A DNA stretch of 7,540 bases, from NCBI GenBank assembly GCA_902797515.1, contig CADBSX010000139.1:1-7540 (forward strand). The letters are read 5' to 3'. Under the pieces are notes generated by a model. The model saw nothing but the letters and a program-made list of their open reading frames with translations. It searched no databases and was not told the origin of the DNA. A program made the position numbers and the translations under genes. Origin of the DNA: an uncultured Eubacteriales bacterium (lineage in GTDB: Bacteria; Bacillota; Clostridia; Christensenellales; Borkfalkiaceae). This document shows, piece after piece, positions 1 through 6,685 of this stretch (position 1 is its first letter; every line of letters starts with the position of its first letter).

Positions 1-2
1 AG

Positions 3-35
3 GGCATTGCTCTTATATAACGTAAGAGCAATGCC
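3..35. repeat. 13-bp perfect inverted repeat (hairpin), upstream repeat block
   Basis: Bases 3-15 (GGCATTGCTCTTA) are the exact reverse complement of 23-35, with a 7-base loop at 16-22. No T-tract follows on the + strand, so it does not look like a + strand terminator. The minus-strand side runs off the window, so a terminator for a gene on that strand cannot be excluded. It lies 6 bases before a second hairpin (42-57) and a conserved tail, a layout repeated near 6686-6744. Arms, loop and spacing are read directly; any role is inference. Confidence 0.8.
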
Positions 36-41
36 GAAAAG

Positions 42-92
42 CCTTGTTTCGACGAGGTGGAAGGGTTCTCGTTTCTGAACCTTAAAACAGCG
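42..92. repeat. Dispersed repeat copy A: TTCG-loop hairpin plus conserved tail
   Basis: Bases 42-47 (CCTTGT) pair with 52-57 (ACGAGG, one T-G wobble) around a TTCG loop. The tail GGTGGAAGGGTTCTCGTTTC at 56-75 matches 19 of 20 bases with 6724-6743. From 69 the sequence reads TCG TTT CTG AAC CTT AAA ACA GCG, the same frame pattern (S-F-L-N-x-K-T-A) found in copies at 6618, 6736 and 6782. No start codon with a ribosome binding site supports a gene here, although the frame is open from 21 to a TAA at 132. The most likely reading is a dispersed intergenic element or the decayed end of a coding repeat. Confidence 0.6.
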
Positions 93-111
93 TTTGATGG
101 CGCGAAAACGG

Positions 112-131
112 TTTTACGTAATTACGCAAAA
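112..131. repeat. Short imperfect palindrome
   Basis: The core 117-126 (CGTAATTACG) is a perfect 10-bp palindrome. With one mismatched pair (116/127), the flanking TTTT (112-115) and AAAA (128-131) extend it to 20 bases. Such dyads can be regulator sites, but this one sits before the terminator at 145-180 and about 70 bases before the likely ABC-F promoter, so a role there is unsupported. Chance occurrence in AT-rich sequence is possible. Confidence 0.35.
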
Positions 132-144
132 TAAAAATCTTTAT

Positions 145-180
145 GCGGCGCGGCAATTTTGCCGCGCCGCTTTGTTTTCG
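145..180 (+). terminator. Rho-independent terminator of an upstream transcript
   Basis: Bases 145-154 (GCGGCGCGGC) pair perfectly with 161-170; A-T pairs can extend the stem by two, leaving a very small loop. The T-rich stretch TTTGTTTTCG follows directly at 171. An A-rich run precedes the stem (127-138), so it might also work from the minus strand. It shows that the ABC-F gene does not share a transcript with what lies upstream. It also rules out the ATG at 143, in the same frame as the ABC-F gene, as its start. Confidence 0.85.
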
Positions 181-181
181 C

Positions 182-210
182 TTGTCTTTTCCCTTTTTTT
201 CATATATAAT
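182..210 (+). promoter_or_regulatory. Sigma-A-type promoter of the ABC-F/galE unit
   Basis: A -35 box TTGTCT (182-187; 4 of 6 to TTGACA) and a perfect -10 box TATAAT (205-210) are spaced by 17 bases. Transcription would start near 217, giving a leader of about 28 bases before the ATG at 245. So short a leader leaves no room for the ribosome-mediated attenuators known upstream of many antibiotic-resistance ABC-F genes. The -35 box overlaps the 3' edge of the upstream terminator. The region is AT-rich, so other -10-like matches exist. Confidence 0.6.
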
Positions 211-244
211 ATATACGAAAGATAATTTTTTAAAGGTAGGTTCG

Positions 245-1831
245 ATGTTACAGGTAAACGGCGTAAGTCTGCAATTCGGCAGCAGAAAACTTTTCGAGGA
301 CGTAAACATAAAATTCACAAAGGGCAACTGCTACGGAATAATAGGCGCGAACGGCGCGGGAAAATCGACTTTTCTCAAAATTCTTTCGGGCGATCTCGAA
401 CCGCAGAAAGGCGAAGTCACGCTCGACAAAAACGAGCGTATGTCCGTTTTGAAGCAGGATCAGAACGCATATAACGGCGAAACGGTCATAAGAACCGTTA
501 TGCTCGGGCATAAAAGGCTCGTGGACGTAATGGACGAAAAGGACGCGTTATACCAAAAAGAGGACTTTTCGGACGAGGACGGAATAAAGGCGGCGGAACT
601 CGAAGCGGAATTTGCGGAACTCGGCGGCTGGGACGCGGAGAGCGACGCGGAAAAACTTCTGAACGCTCTCGATATTCCGAGCGAGCATTTCGGGATGACG
701 ATGGAAAATATCGACGGAAAGGAAAAAGTCAAGATACTTCTCGCGCAGGCTCTTTTCGGCAATCCCGACGTGCTTCTTCTCGACGAGCCGACAAACAACC
801 TCGACTTAAAGACCACCGAGTGGCTCGAAAACTTTTTGATGGATTTCGAGAATACTATAATAATAGTATCGCATAACAGGTACTTTCTGAATAAAGTCTG
901 CACGTATATCTGCGACGTCGATTTCGGCAAGATAAACGTCTATTTCGGCAACTACGATTTCTGGTACAAGTCGAGCCAGCTTATGATGCGGCAACTCAAA
1001 GAACAGAACAAAAAAGCCGAGCAGAGGGCGAAGGAATTAAAGGAATTCATAGCGCGCTTTTCGGCGAACGCGTCGAAGTCGAAACAGGCGACGGCGAGGA
1101 AAAAAGAACTCGAAAGTCTTACCATAAACGATATCAAGGTGTCGTCGAGAAAATATCCTTATATCAATTTCAAGTACGACAGGGATATAGGAAACGATAT
1201 TCTCTTCGTCGAAAACCTGACTAAAAAAGGATATTTCGAGAACGTCTCGTTCACCGTTCAGAAAGACGAAAAAATAGGTATAATCGGGAACAGCGGCAAG
1301 GCGATAACGATGCTTTACGAGATACTCGCGGGCAACGAAGAGGCGGATTCGGGCTATTATAAGTGGGGCAAGACCATAACCGCGACTTATCTTCCTACGG
1401 ACAACGACGCGTATTTCAACGGTTGCGACCTGTCGCTCGTCGAGTGGTTAAGCAGGTATTCTTACGATCATTACGAAGAATTCGTCCGCGGCTGGCTCGC
1501 GAGGATGCTTTTTTCGGGCGAGGAATCGCAGAAAAAGGCGTCCGTCATATCGGGCGGCGAAAAGGTGAGGTGCATGCTCGCCAAAATGATGCTCGAGGGC
1601 GGGAATTTCATGACTTTGGACGAGCCGACGAACCACCTCGATCTTGAAAGCATCACCGCGCTCAACGACGGACTGATAAACTTCAAGGGTTGCTTATTGC
1701 TTACAAGCCACGACCGCGAACTGATGAACACCGTATGCAACCGCATAATAGAAATTTCGGACGGGAAGAAAGTTTACGATCGTCCCGTGACTTACGACGA
1801 ATACATTGCAGACGTAATAGATAATAAATAA
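245..1831 (+). CDS. ABC-F family ATPase (YkpA/YbiT-like), one degenerate ATP site
   Basis: A 528-residue cytosolic protein with two ATP-binding cassettes and no membrane segment. ABC-F proteins bind near the ribosomal E site and modulate translation; some protect against antibiotics. NBD1 has Walker A GANGAGKST (34-42), LDEPTNNLD (179-187) and His210. A charged linker (about 240-295) follows, then NBD2 with signature ISGGE (435-439), LDEPTNHLD (458-466) and His489. Two motifs are degenerate: the NBD1 signature reads IDGKE (156-160), and the NBD2 Walker A reads GNSGKAIT (348-355), lacking the catalytic Lys. In a head-to-tail dimer these form the same composite site, so one site looks intact and the other dead. 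I recall similar NBD2 degeneration in YkpA/YbiT-type proteins of gut Firmicutes. The start at 245 follows AAAGG (232-236) at 8 bases and gives a normal ABC-F N-terminus; ATG 143 lies at the edge of the terminator. galE follows after 12 bases, so the two are probably co-transcribed. The short linker argues against a resistance ABC-F. The exact subfamily is inferred. Confidence 0.93.
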   Translation: MLQVNGVSLQFGSRKLFEDVNIKFTKGNCYGIIGANGAGKSTFLKILSGDLEPQKGEVTLDKNERMSVLKQDQNAYNGETVIRTVMLGHKRLVDVMDEKDALYQKEDFSDEDGIKAAELEAEFAELGGWDAESDAEKLLNALDIPSEHFGMTMENIDGKEKVKILLAQALFGNPDVLLLDEPTNNLDLKTTEWLENFLMDFENTIIIVSHNRYFLNKVCTYICDVDFGKINVYFGNYDFWYKSSQLMMRQLKEQNKKAEQRAKELKEFIARFSANASKSKQATARKKELESLTINDIKVSSRKYPYINFKYDRDIGNDILFVENLTKKGYFENVSFTVQKDEKIGIIGNSGKAITMLYEILAGNEEADSGYYKWGKTITATYLPTDNDAYFNGCDLSLVEWLSRYSYDHYEEFVRGWLARMLFSGEESQKKASVISGGEKVRCMLAKMMLEGGNFMTLDEPTNHLDLESITALNDGLINFKGCLLLTSHDRELMNTVCNRIIEISDGKKVYDRPVTYDEYIADVIDNK

Positions 1832-1843
1832 AGGAGATACAAT

Positions 1844-2872
1844 ATGTCAACAATACTCGTAACGGGCGGAGCCGGATATATCGGCAGTCACACGCTTATA
1901 GAACTTATTAAGGGCGGATACGACGTCGTAGTCGTAGATAACCTTTACAACAGCAAGAAAGAGGCTCTTAAAAGAGTTGAAAAGATCGTCGGTAAAAGCA
2001 TAAAATTCTACCGTTACGATATCTGCGACAAAGACGCGATGCGTAAGGTCTTTTCGGAAAACGAGATTTCCGCGGTTATAAATTTCGCGGGCTATAAAGC
2101 CGTCGGCGAATCGGTGCATAAGCCTATAGAATACTACGAAAACAACATAGGCGGAATGCTCGCCCTTATAGACGTTATGCGGGAATACAACGTCAAAAAC
2201 CTCGTGTTCTCGTCGTCTGCGACCGTTTACGGAAGCCCGAAGAGCGTGCCTATCACCGAGGATTTCCCCCTTTCCACGACGAATCCTTACGGCAGTACTA
2301 AACTCTTTATCGAATACATATTGAAAGACCTCGCCAAAGCGGATAAGGAATTCAATATAGCGATACTCCGTTATTTCAATCCGATAGGCGCGCACGAATC
2401 CGGGCTTATCGGCGAAGATCCTAACGGCATACCGAACAATCTCTGTCCTTATATCACGAAAGTATGCGTAGGGAAACTCGAAAAAGTAAACGTTTTCGGA
2501 GACGACTATCCTACGCGCGACGGAACGGGCGTAAGGGACTATATACACGTATGCGACCTTGCGAGGGGACACGTTCTCGCCGTAAACAAACTGCTTACGG
2601 GATCGGGACTGTTTATAGTCAATCTCGGCACGGGCAGAGGATACAGCGTGCTCGAAATGATAAACGCGTTTTCAAAGGCGCTCGGAAAGCCCGTTCCATA
2701 CGTTATCGCGCCGAGAAGGAGCGGGGATATAGCGGAGTGTTACGCCGATCCTTCGCTTGCGTATAAACTTATCGGTTTCAAAGCCGAAAAGACGCTCGAC
2801 GATATGTGCCGCGACGCGCTCAATTGGCAACTCAAAAATCCGGACGGCTATCCCGACGATAACGATGTATAA
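1844..2872 (+). CDS. galE: UDP-glucose 4-epimerase
   Basis: A cytosolic, NAD-dependent short-chain dehydrogenase-fold enzyme that interconverts UDP-glucose and UDP-galactose (Leloir pathway, and galactose donors for surface glycans). The 342 residues match the usual length. Visible are the NAD-binding GGAGYIG (8-14), the FSSSATVYG block (122-130) with the active-site Ser, and the catalytic YGSTK (Tyr149, Lys153, numbered exactly as in E. coli GalE). Family blocks LRYFNPIGAH (175-184), RDYIHVCDLA (231-240) and NLGTGRGYSV (260-269) also appear. The position matching E. coli Tyr299, the gate for bulky N-acetyl sugars, is Cys299 (in DIAECYADP). Human GALE has Cys there and also accepts UDP-GalNAc/GlcNAc, so dual specificity is plausible. 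The start has a strong AAGGAG (1831-1836) that overlaps the last base of the ABC-F stop codon. No other gal genes are nearby, which suits a glycan-precursor role better than a dedicated galactose-catabolism operon. Confidence 0.95.
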   Translation: MSTILVTGGAGYIGSHTLIELIKGGYDVVVVDNLYNSKKEALKRVEKIVGKSIKFYRYDICDKDAMRKVFSENEISAVINFAGYKAVGESVHKPIEYYENNIGGMLALIDVMREYNVKNLVFSSSATVYGSPKSVPITEDFPLSTTNPYGSTKLFIEYILKDLAKADKEFNIAILRYFNPIGAHESGLIGEDPNGIPNNLCPYITKVCVGKLEKVNVFGDDYPTRDGTGVRDYIHVCDLARGHVLAVNKLLTGSGLFIVNLGTGRGYSVLEMINAFSKALGKPVPYVIAPRRSGDIAECYADPSLAYKLIGFKAEKTLDDMCRDALNWQLKNPDGYPDDNDV

Positions 2873-2913
2873 GTCGATTAAACCTGATTTTCAAGTAAAA
2901 AAGATTTTTTTGC

Positions 2914-2945
2914 GCGCGCCGATTTTTTTGAAAAAATCGGCGCGC
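2914..2945. terminator. Long hairpin between galE and comFC, probable terminator
   Basis: Bases 2914-2928 (GCGCGCCGATTTTTT) pair perfectly with 2931-2945, a 15-bp stem whose upper part is A-T pairs closing a tiny loop. On the + strand only TTT follows (2946-2948) before an A-run, a poor tail for an intrinsic terminator. It may be leaky, letting the ABC-F/galE transcript reach comFC. Bases 2902-2910 upstream also include a T-run. No good promoter is seen between 2873 and 2958, which favours some read-through into comFC. Confidence 0.6.
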
Positions 2946-2958
2946 TTTAAAAAGAGAG

Positions 2959-3666
2959 ATGAACGCGATAAAGAGCATAAAAGAAATATTGTTTCCCGAA
3001 AAATTCACCTGTCTTTTTTGCGGAAGAGAGATATTTCACGGCGAACTTTTCTGCGAGGACTGCCGGAAGGAAGTTTTCTACACGGGAGCGGAAATATGCG
3101 AGAAGTGCGGCAGGCGAACGAAAGAGCGGACGGCTGTCTGTTCCTATTGCAGGGGCAGGGAAACGTATTTTTCGACGGCGAGAAGTCCGTTCGTATATAA
3201 GGGCGCGATCTCCGCGCTCATAAAGCGTATGAAATTCGGCGGCGCGAAATACGTCGCGGAAGAACTCGTTTCCGACGCGCTTTACTCGTTTCACTCGATC
3301 GGAAAGGAATTCGATTTTATAGCGTTCGTGCCTATGACGGAAAAAGGGCTTAAAAAGCGCGGTTTCAATCAGAGCGAACTTATCGCCCGCGCGCTCTCGG
3401 AAAAGACGGGAATAGAAGTAAAGGACGTGCTTTCGAGAAAGGAAGGCTCGGCGGATCAGGTCGGACTTAAAAGGGCGGAAAGGGAAAAGAACGTCAAAGG
3501 CAGATTTTCTTTAAAAGACAGGCGGGCGGTCAAAGACAAGCGGATACTTCTTATCGACGACGTTATGACCACGGGCGCGACGGTGAACGAAATTTCGCGC
3601 ATATTTTATAACGCCGGCGCGGCGGAAACCTGCGTTCTTACGCTCTGCTGCGCGGAAGTAAAGTGA
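2959..3666 (+). CDS. comFC: ComF family protein (ComFC/phosphoribosyltransferase-like)
   Basis: A 235-residue cytosolic protein. In known homologues (B. subtilis ComFC, Gram-negative ComF/GntX) this family is linked to natural DNA uptake and handling of incoming single strands; the enzymatic reaction is not settled. The N-terminus has four Cys pairs typical of the family's zinc-binding region: CLFC (18-21), CEDC (32-35), CEKC (47-50) and CSYC (61-64). Next come the family blocks YKGAISALIKRMKFGG (80-95), VPM...KKRGFNQ (124-138) and DQVGLKRAEREKNVKGRF (166-183), ending in the PRPP-binding loop LLIDDVMTTGAT (197-208). Length is normal and the frame intact. The ATG at 2959 has only a modest AAAGAGAG (2951-2958) and lies 13 bases after a strong hairpin, suggesting low expression. 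comFA, its usual partner, is not adjacent within this window. The position just upstream of secA recalls the comF-to-secA neighbourhood of B. subtilis, minus the genes between them. Confidence 0.9.
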   Translation: MNAIKSIKEILFPEKFTCLFCGREIFHGELFCEDCRKEVFYTGAEICEKCGRRTKERTAVCSYCRGRETYFSTARSPFVYKGAISALIKRMKFGGAKYVAEELVSDALYSFHSIGKEFDFIAFVPMTEKGLKKRGFNQSELIARALSEKTGIEVKDVLSRKEGSADQVGLKRAEREKNVKGRFSLKDRRAVKDKRILLIDDVMTTGATVNEISRIFYNAGAAETCVLTLCCAEVK

Positions 3667-3681
3667 AAAACAGACGAAAAA

Positions 3682-3713
3682 ATCCCGTTTTCTCCGAAAA
3701 ACGGGATAATTTT
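3682..3713 (+). terminator. Rho-independent terminator after comFC
   Basis: Bases 3682-3691 (ATCCCGTTTT) pair perfectly with 3698-3707 (AAAACGGGAT) around a six-base loop, followed by AATTTTTA. It begins 15 bases after the comFC stop codon and separates comFC from secA. Confidence 0.85.
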
Positions 3714-3735
3714 TATAAATGTTCGTTAAAAATAA

Positions 3736-3780
3736 TTGCAAAAAAATTCTAAATATAATAGAATATATCTGTGATATTAT
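3736..3780 (+). promoter_or_regulatory. Probable secA promoter region
   Basis: Two overlapping candidates are visible. The first is TTGCAA (3736-3741, 4 of 6 to the -35 consensus), 17 bases, then TAGAAT (3759-3764, 5 of 6). The second is an extended -10, TGATATTAT (3772-3780), with a TG one base before TATTAT (5 of 6) and no good -35. A perfect TATAAT at 3754-3759 lies only 12 bases from TTGCAA, too close to pair with it. The terminator upstream and secA downstream make a promoter here expected; which box is used cannot be told from sequence. Confidence 0.55.
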
Positions 3781-3784
3781 ATAG

Positions 3785-3816
3785 TTCGGGAATACGCGTT
3801 TAAGGCGCGCCCCGAA
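3785..3816 (+). promoter_or_regulatory. Small hairpin in the secA leader
   Basis: TTCGGG (3785-3790) pairs with CCCGAA (3811-3816), and an inner CGCG (3795-3798) can pair with CGCG (3806-3809). It ends directly before the likely ribosome binding site AAAGGA (3817-3822), 10 bases ahead of the ATG at 3833. Bacterial secA is often autoregulated through leader RNA (SecM in E. coli, for example), but no arrest-peptide ORF is seen here. A regulatory role for this hairpin is a guess; it could act as 5' end protection. Confidence 0.35.
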
Positions 3817-3832
3817 AAAGGAAACGGAAAAA

Positions 3833-6517
3833 ATGGGACTTATAAGATATATTTTGAACACCGATTCGAGAATAAGTCTTCGCAGGATCAGAAATCAGGC
3901 TGAAAAGATACTCGATCTCTCGCCTAAATACGAGGCTATGACCGACGGACAACTCAAAGATCAGACGGCGATCCTGAAAGACAGGCTGAAAAACGGCGAA
4001 ACTCTCGACGATATTTTGAACGACGCGTTCGCGGTCGTAAGAGAGGCGGCGTACAGAGTTCTCAATATGCGCCACTACAAAGTGCAACTTATGGGCGGGA
4101 TATGCGTCCACCAAGGGAGAGTCGCGGAACTCAAAACGGGCGAAGGAAAGACGCTTATGGCGACTCTTCCCGCCTATCTCAACGCTCTTTCCGAAAAGGG
4201 CGTGCATATCGTCACGGTAAACGATTACCTCGCGAAGCGCGACGCCGAGTGGATGGGCAAAATTTACAGGTTTTTAGGGCTTACCGTCGGCGTGAACGTC
4301 CACGATATGACGGACGACCAAAAGCGCGAGGCGTATCGCGCGGATATAACATACGGCACGAACAACGAGTTCGGTTTCGACTACCTTCGCGATAATTTAA
4401 AGATCCGCATGGCGGACATGGTGCAGAGAGGGCTCAACTTCGCCATCGTTGACGAAGTGGACTCCATACTTATCGACGAGGCGAGGACGCCGCTCATCAT
4501 TTCGGGCAGAAGCGAGAAGTCCTCTACTTTGTATTACGATTGCAACAGGTTCGTCAAAACGCTCACGCCCGACGAGGATTTCACCGTCGATATAAAGGAT
4601 AAGTCGGTACAGATAACCGAAGAAGGCGCGAAGAAGGCGGAAAAATTCTTCAATATCGAAAACCTCGCGGATATTTCCAACGCGGAACTCAATCACCACA
4701 TACAGCAGGCTTTAAAAGCTCACCACATTTTCAAAAGGGATACCGATTACCTCGTGAACGACGGCGAAATAGTTATAGTCGATGAATTTACGGGCAGGCT
4801 TATGATAGGCAGACGCTATTCCGAAGGCTTGCATCAGGCTATCGAGGCGAAGGAAAACGTCACGGTGAGGAACGAGAGCAAGACTTACGCGACCATCACT
4901 TTCCAGAACTATTTCAGGCTCTATCATAAACTTTCCGGCATGACCGGTACGGCGAAAACGGAAGAAGAGGAATTCAGGACGATATACGGTCTTGACGTTC
5001 TCGAAATTCCGACCAACAAGCCCGTTATAAGAAAGGACTATCCCGACGTTATCTATTCCACCGAAAAGGGCAAGATAAGGGCGATAATAGCGGATATTAT
5101 CGAAAAACACGAAAAGGGGCAGCCCGTGCTTGTCGGTACGGTCACGGTCGAAAAGTCGGAAGAGATATCGAGATGGCTTATCAAAAACAGAGTAAAACAC
5201 AATATATTGAACGCCAAAAACCACAAGAGAGAGGCTGAAATAATCGCGCAGGCGGGCAAGAAAGGCGCGGTCACGATAGCGACGAACATGGCGGGGCGCG
5301 GAACGGATATACTTCTCGGCGGCAATCCCGAATTTCTCGCAAAGCAAGACCTTCGCAACGAGGGGGTATCCGAAGAACTGATAGATATGGCGACGTCTTA
5401 CGTTCAGGACGTTCCCGACGACGTGAAGGCGGTGCGCGAAAAGTATAAGGAATATTTTAAAGAGCACGAAAAAGTCACCGACGCCGAAAAAGAAGAGGTG
5501 ATCGCCCTCGGCGGACTTCACATTATCGGCACGGAAAGACACGAGTCGAGGCGTATCGACAACCAACTCCGCGGCCGTGCCGGACGTCAGGGCGATCCCG
5601 GTTCGTCGCAGTTCTATATTTCCCTCGAGGACGACCTCGCAAAGCGTTTCGGCGGCGAGAGGTTGCAGGGCATTTACAATATGTTCAAAGTTGATGAAGA
5701 CACGCCTCTTCAATCCAAACTTCTTTCCCGTTCGATAGAGAACGCGCAGAGGACGATAGAGGGCAGAAACTTCGGCATAAGAAAGCACATTATCCAGTAC
5801 GACGACGTTATGAACACGCAGAGACAGGTAATGTACGAAGAGAGGATGAAAGTCCTTCGCGGCGAGAACGTGCATCAGGACGTTCTGAACCTTATTCCCG
5901 ACTTTGTGACGGATATAATAAATCAGAACGTCAACAAGAACAAAGAGCCGTCCGATTGGGATAAAGACAAACTCAACAAGGCGCTCGAAGACCGCGCTTT
6001 GCCGCAGGGCACGGAATTTATCACCGACGGAGTTCTGAACAATTGGGACTACGACTATATCGTAAGTCAGACGATAGATAAGGTGATAGAGTGCTATGAA
6101 GAGAAGATCGCCAAATACAAGGAAGAGGGCATAGACTACGGCGAATTCGAGCGTTTCGTATTCCTTAAAGTCGTCGATAATAAGTGGATAGACCATATCG
6201 ACGCGATGGACAAATTAAAGCGCGGAATATCCCTTCGCGGCTACGCGAACGAAGATCCCGTTATAGCGTACAAGAAAGAGGGGCTCGAAATGTTCGAGGA
6301 AATGACCGCGTCGATACAGGAAGAAGTGGTCGCTCTGCTTTTAAAGTCCGAGATAAGGAAACAGGAACAGCCGAAAGAAGAGAAGAGAGACCTTGTCGAA
6401 AACGGCGGCAGCGGCGGACAGAGAGGACCTATCGTGAACACTTCTACCGTCGGCAGGAACGACCCTTGCCCTTGCGGCTCGGGGAAGAAGTATAAGAATT
6501 GTCACGGTCGTTCTTGA
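3833..6517 (+). CDS. secA: Preprotein translocase ATPase subunit SecA
   Basis: The motor ATPase that drives preproteins through SecYEG at the cytoplasmic membrane. At 894 residues it is full length (B. subtilis about 841, E. coli 901). Seen in order: the Q-motif area (LMGGICVHQGRVAEL, 86-100), Walker A TGEGKT (102-107), Walker B region IVDEVDSILIDEARTPLIISG (205-225), the preprotein-crosslinking domain (about 228-370) with SGMTGTA at 368-374, then NBD2 with TNMAGRGTDILLGG (484-497) and ERHESRRIDNQLRGRAGRQGDPGSSQF (568-594). The helical scaffold and wing domains follow to about 840. A charged, glycine-rich linker (841-870) leads to a C-terminal zinc motif, CPCGSGKKYKNCH (Cys879, Cys881, Cys890, His891), which binds SecB or ribosomes in characterised SecAs. 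The start at 3833 gives the normal MGLIRYILNT N-terminus after AAAGGA. prfB follows, as in B. subtilis. No substitution at a key residue was seen. The extra charged stretch at about 520-556 in NBD2 looks like ordinary family variation. Confidence 0.98.
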   Translation: MGLIRYILNTDSRISLRRIRNQAEKILDLSPKYEAMTDGQLKDQTAILKDRLKNGETLDDILNDAFAVVREAAYRVLNMRHYKVQLMGGICVHQGRVAELKTGEGKTLMATLPAYLNALSEKGVHIVTVNDYLAKRDAEWMGKIYRFLGLTVGVNVHDMTDDQKREAYRADITYGTNNEFGFDYLRDNLKIRMADMVQRGLNFAIVDEVDSILIDEARTPLIISGRSEKSSTLYYDCNRFVKTLTPDEDFTVDIKDKSVQITEEGAKKAEKFFNIENLADISNAELNHHIQQALKAHHIFKRDTDYLVNDGEIVIVDEFTGRLMIGRRYSEGLHQAIEAKENVTVRNESKTYATITFQNYFRLYHKLSGMTGTAKTEEEEFRTIYGLDVLEIPTNKPVIRKDYPDVIYSTEKGKIRAIIADIIEKHEKGQPVLVGTVTVEKSEEISRWLIKNRVKHNILNAKNHKREAEIIAQAGKKGAVTIATNMAGRGTDILLGGNPEFLAKQDLRNEGVSEELIDMATSYVQDVPDDVKAVREKYKEYFKEHEKVTDAEKEEVIALGGLHIIGTERHESRRIDNQLRGRAGRQGDPGSSQFYISLEDDLAKRFGGERLQGIYNMFKVDEDTPLQSKLLSRSIENAQRTIEGRNFGIRKHIIQYDDVMNTQRQVMYEERMKVLRGENVHQDVLNLIPDFVTDIINQNVNKNKEPSDWDKDKLNKALEDRALPQGTEFITDGVLNNWDYDYIVSQTIDKVIECYEEKIAKYKEEGIDYGEFERFVFLKVVDNKWIDHIDAMDKLKRGISLRGYANEDPVIAYKKEGLEMFEEMTASIQEEVVALLLKSEIRKQEQPKEEKRDLVENGGSGGQRGPIVNTSTVGRNDPCPCGSGKKYKNCHGRS

Positions 6518-6567
6518 CGTTTATAAACTTCGTTCTTCTGCGTTTACTGTCGGTTTTCGCGTCTTCG

Positions 6568-6653
6568 ATGACCGAGGAGGTCTATCTCAACCGCTCAAAC
6601 CGCCGAGCCTTGAAGAACTCGTTTCTAAACGCCAAGAATACTGCTTGAAAAGG
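6568..6653 (+). repeat. Dispersed repeat copy B, two related units in a possible decayed 26-codon frame
   Basis: Two related units lie end to end: one ending CCTTGAAGAA (6586-6617) and a second starting CTCGTTTCTAAACGCCAAGAA (6618-6638). The latter matches 20 of 21 bases with 6736-6756. From the ATG at 6568 a 26-codon frame (MTEEVYLNRSNRRALKNS..., to TGA 6646-6648) spans both units, ending SFLNAKNTA. No ribosome binding site precedes the ATG, so I do not call a gene. The TGA falls where copy D has a Leu codon, as if a longer frame had been interrupted. Confidence 0.5.
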
Positions 6654-6685
6654 CGGCGTTTTCTCGCGAGCCTACCGTCCATAAC

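Noticed and set aside
143..244. N-terminal extension of the ABC-F gene from the ATG at 143
   Set aside because: The codons run through the terminator stem and the promoter, the extra 34 residues resemble no ABC-F N-terminus, and ATG 245 has a ribosome binding site and a normal start of the domain.
1847..2572. A 241-codon minus-strand frame across galE
   Set aside because: Antisense shadow of a full-length, well-conserved galE; no ribosome binding site or recognisable family.
2757..3200. A 147-codon + strand frame overlapping the galE end and comFC start
   Set aside because: Wrong frame for both genes, runs through the 2914-2945 hairpin, and its translation is Lys/Arg-rich without any known motif.
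4712..6196. A 494-codon open frame on the minus strand
   Set aside because: It lies wholly inside secA on the opposite strand, has no recognisable domain and is explained by the codon bias of secA.
6568..6648. A 26-codon small gene (MTEEVYLN...)
   Set aside because: No ribosome binding site before the ATG, built from repeat units, and stopped where a sister copy continues; treated as part of the repeat.
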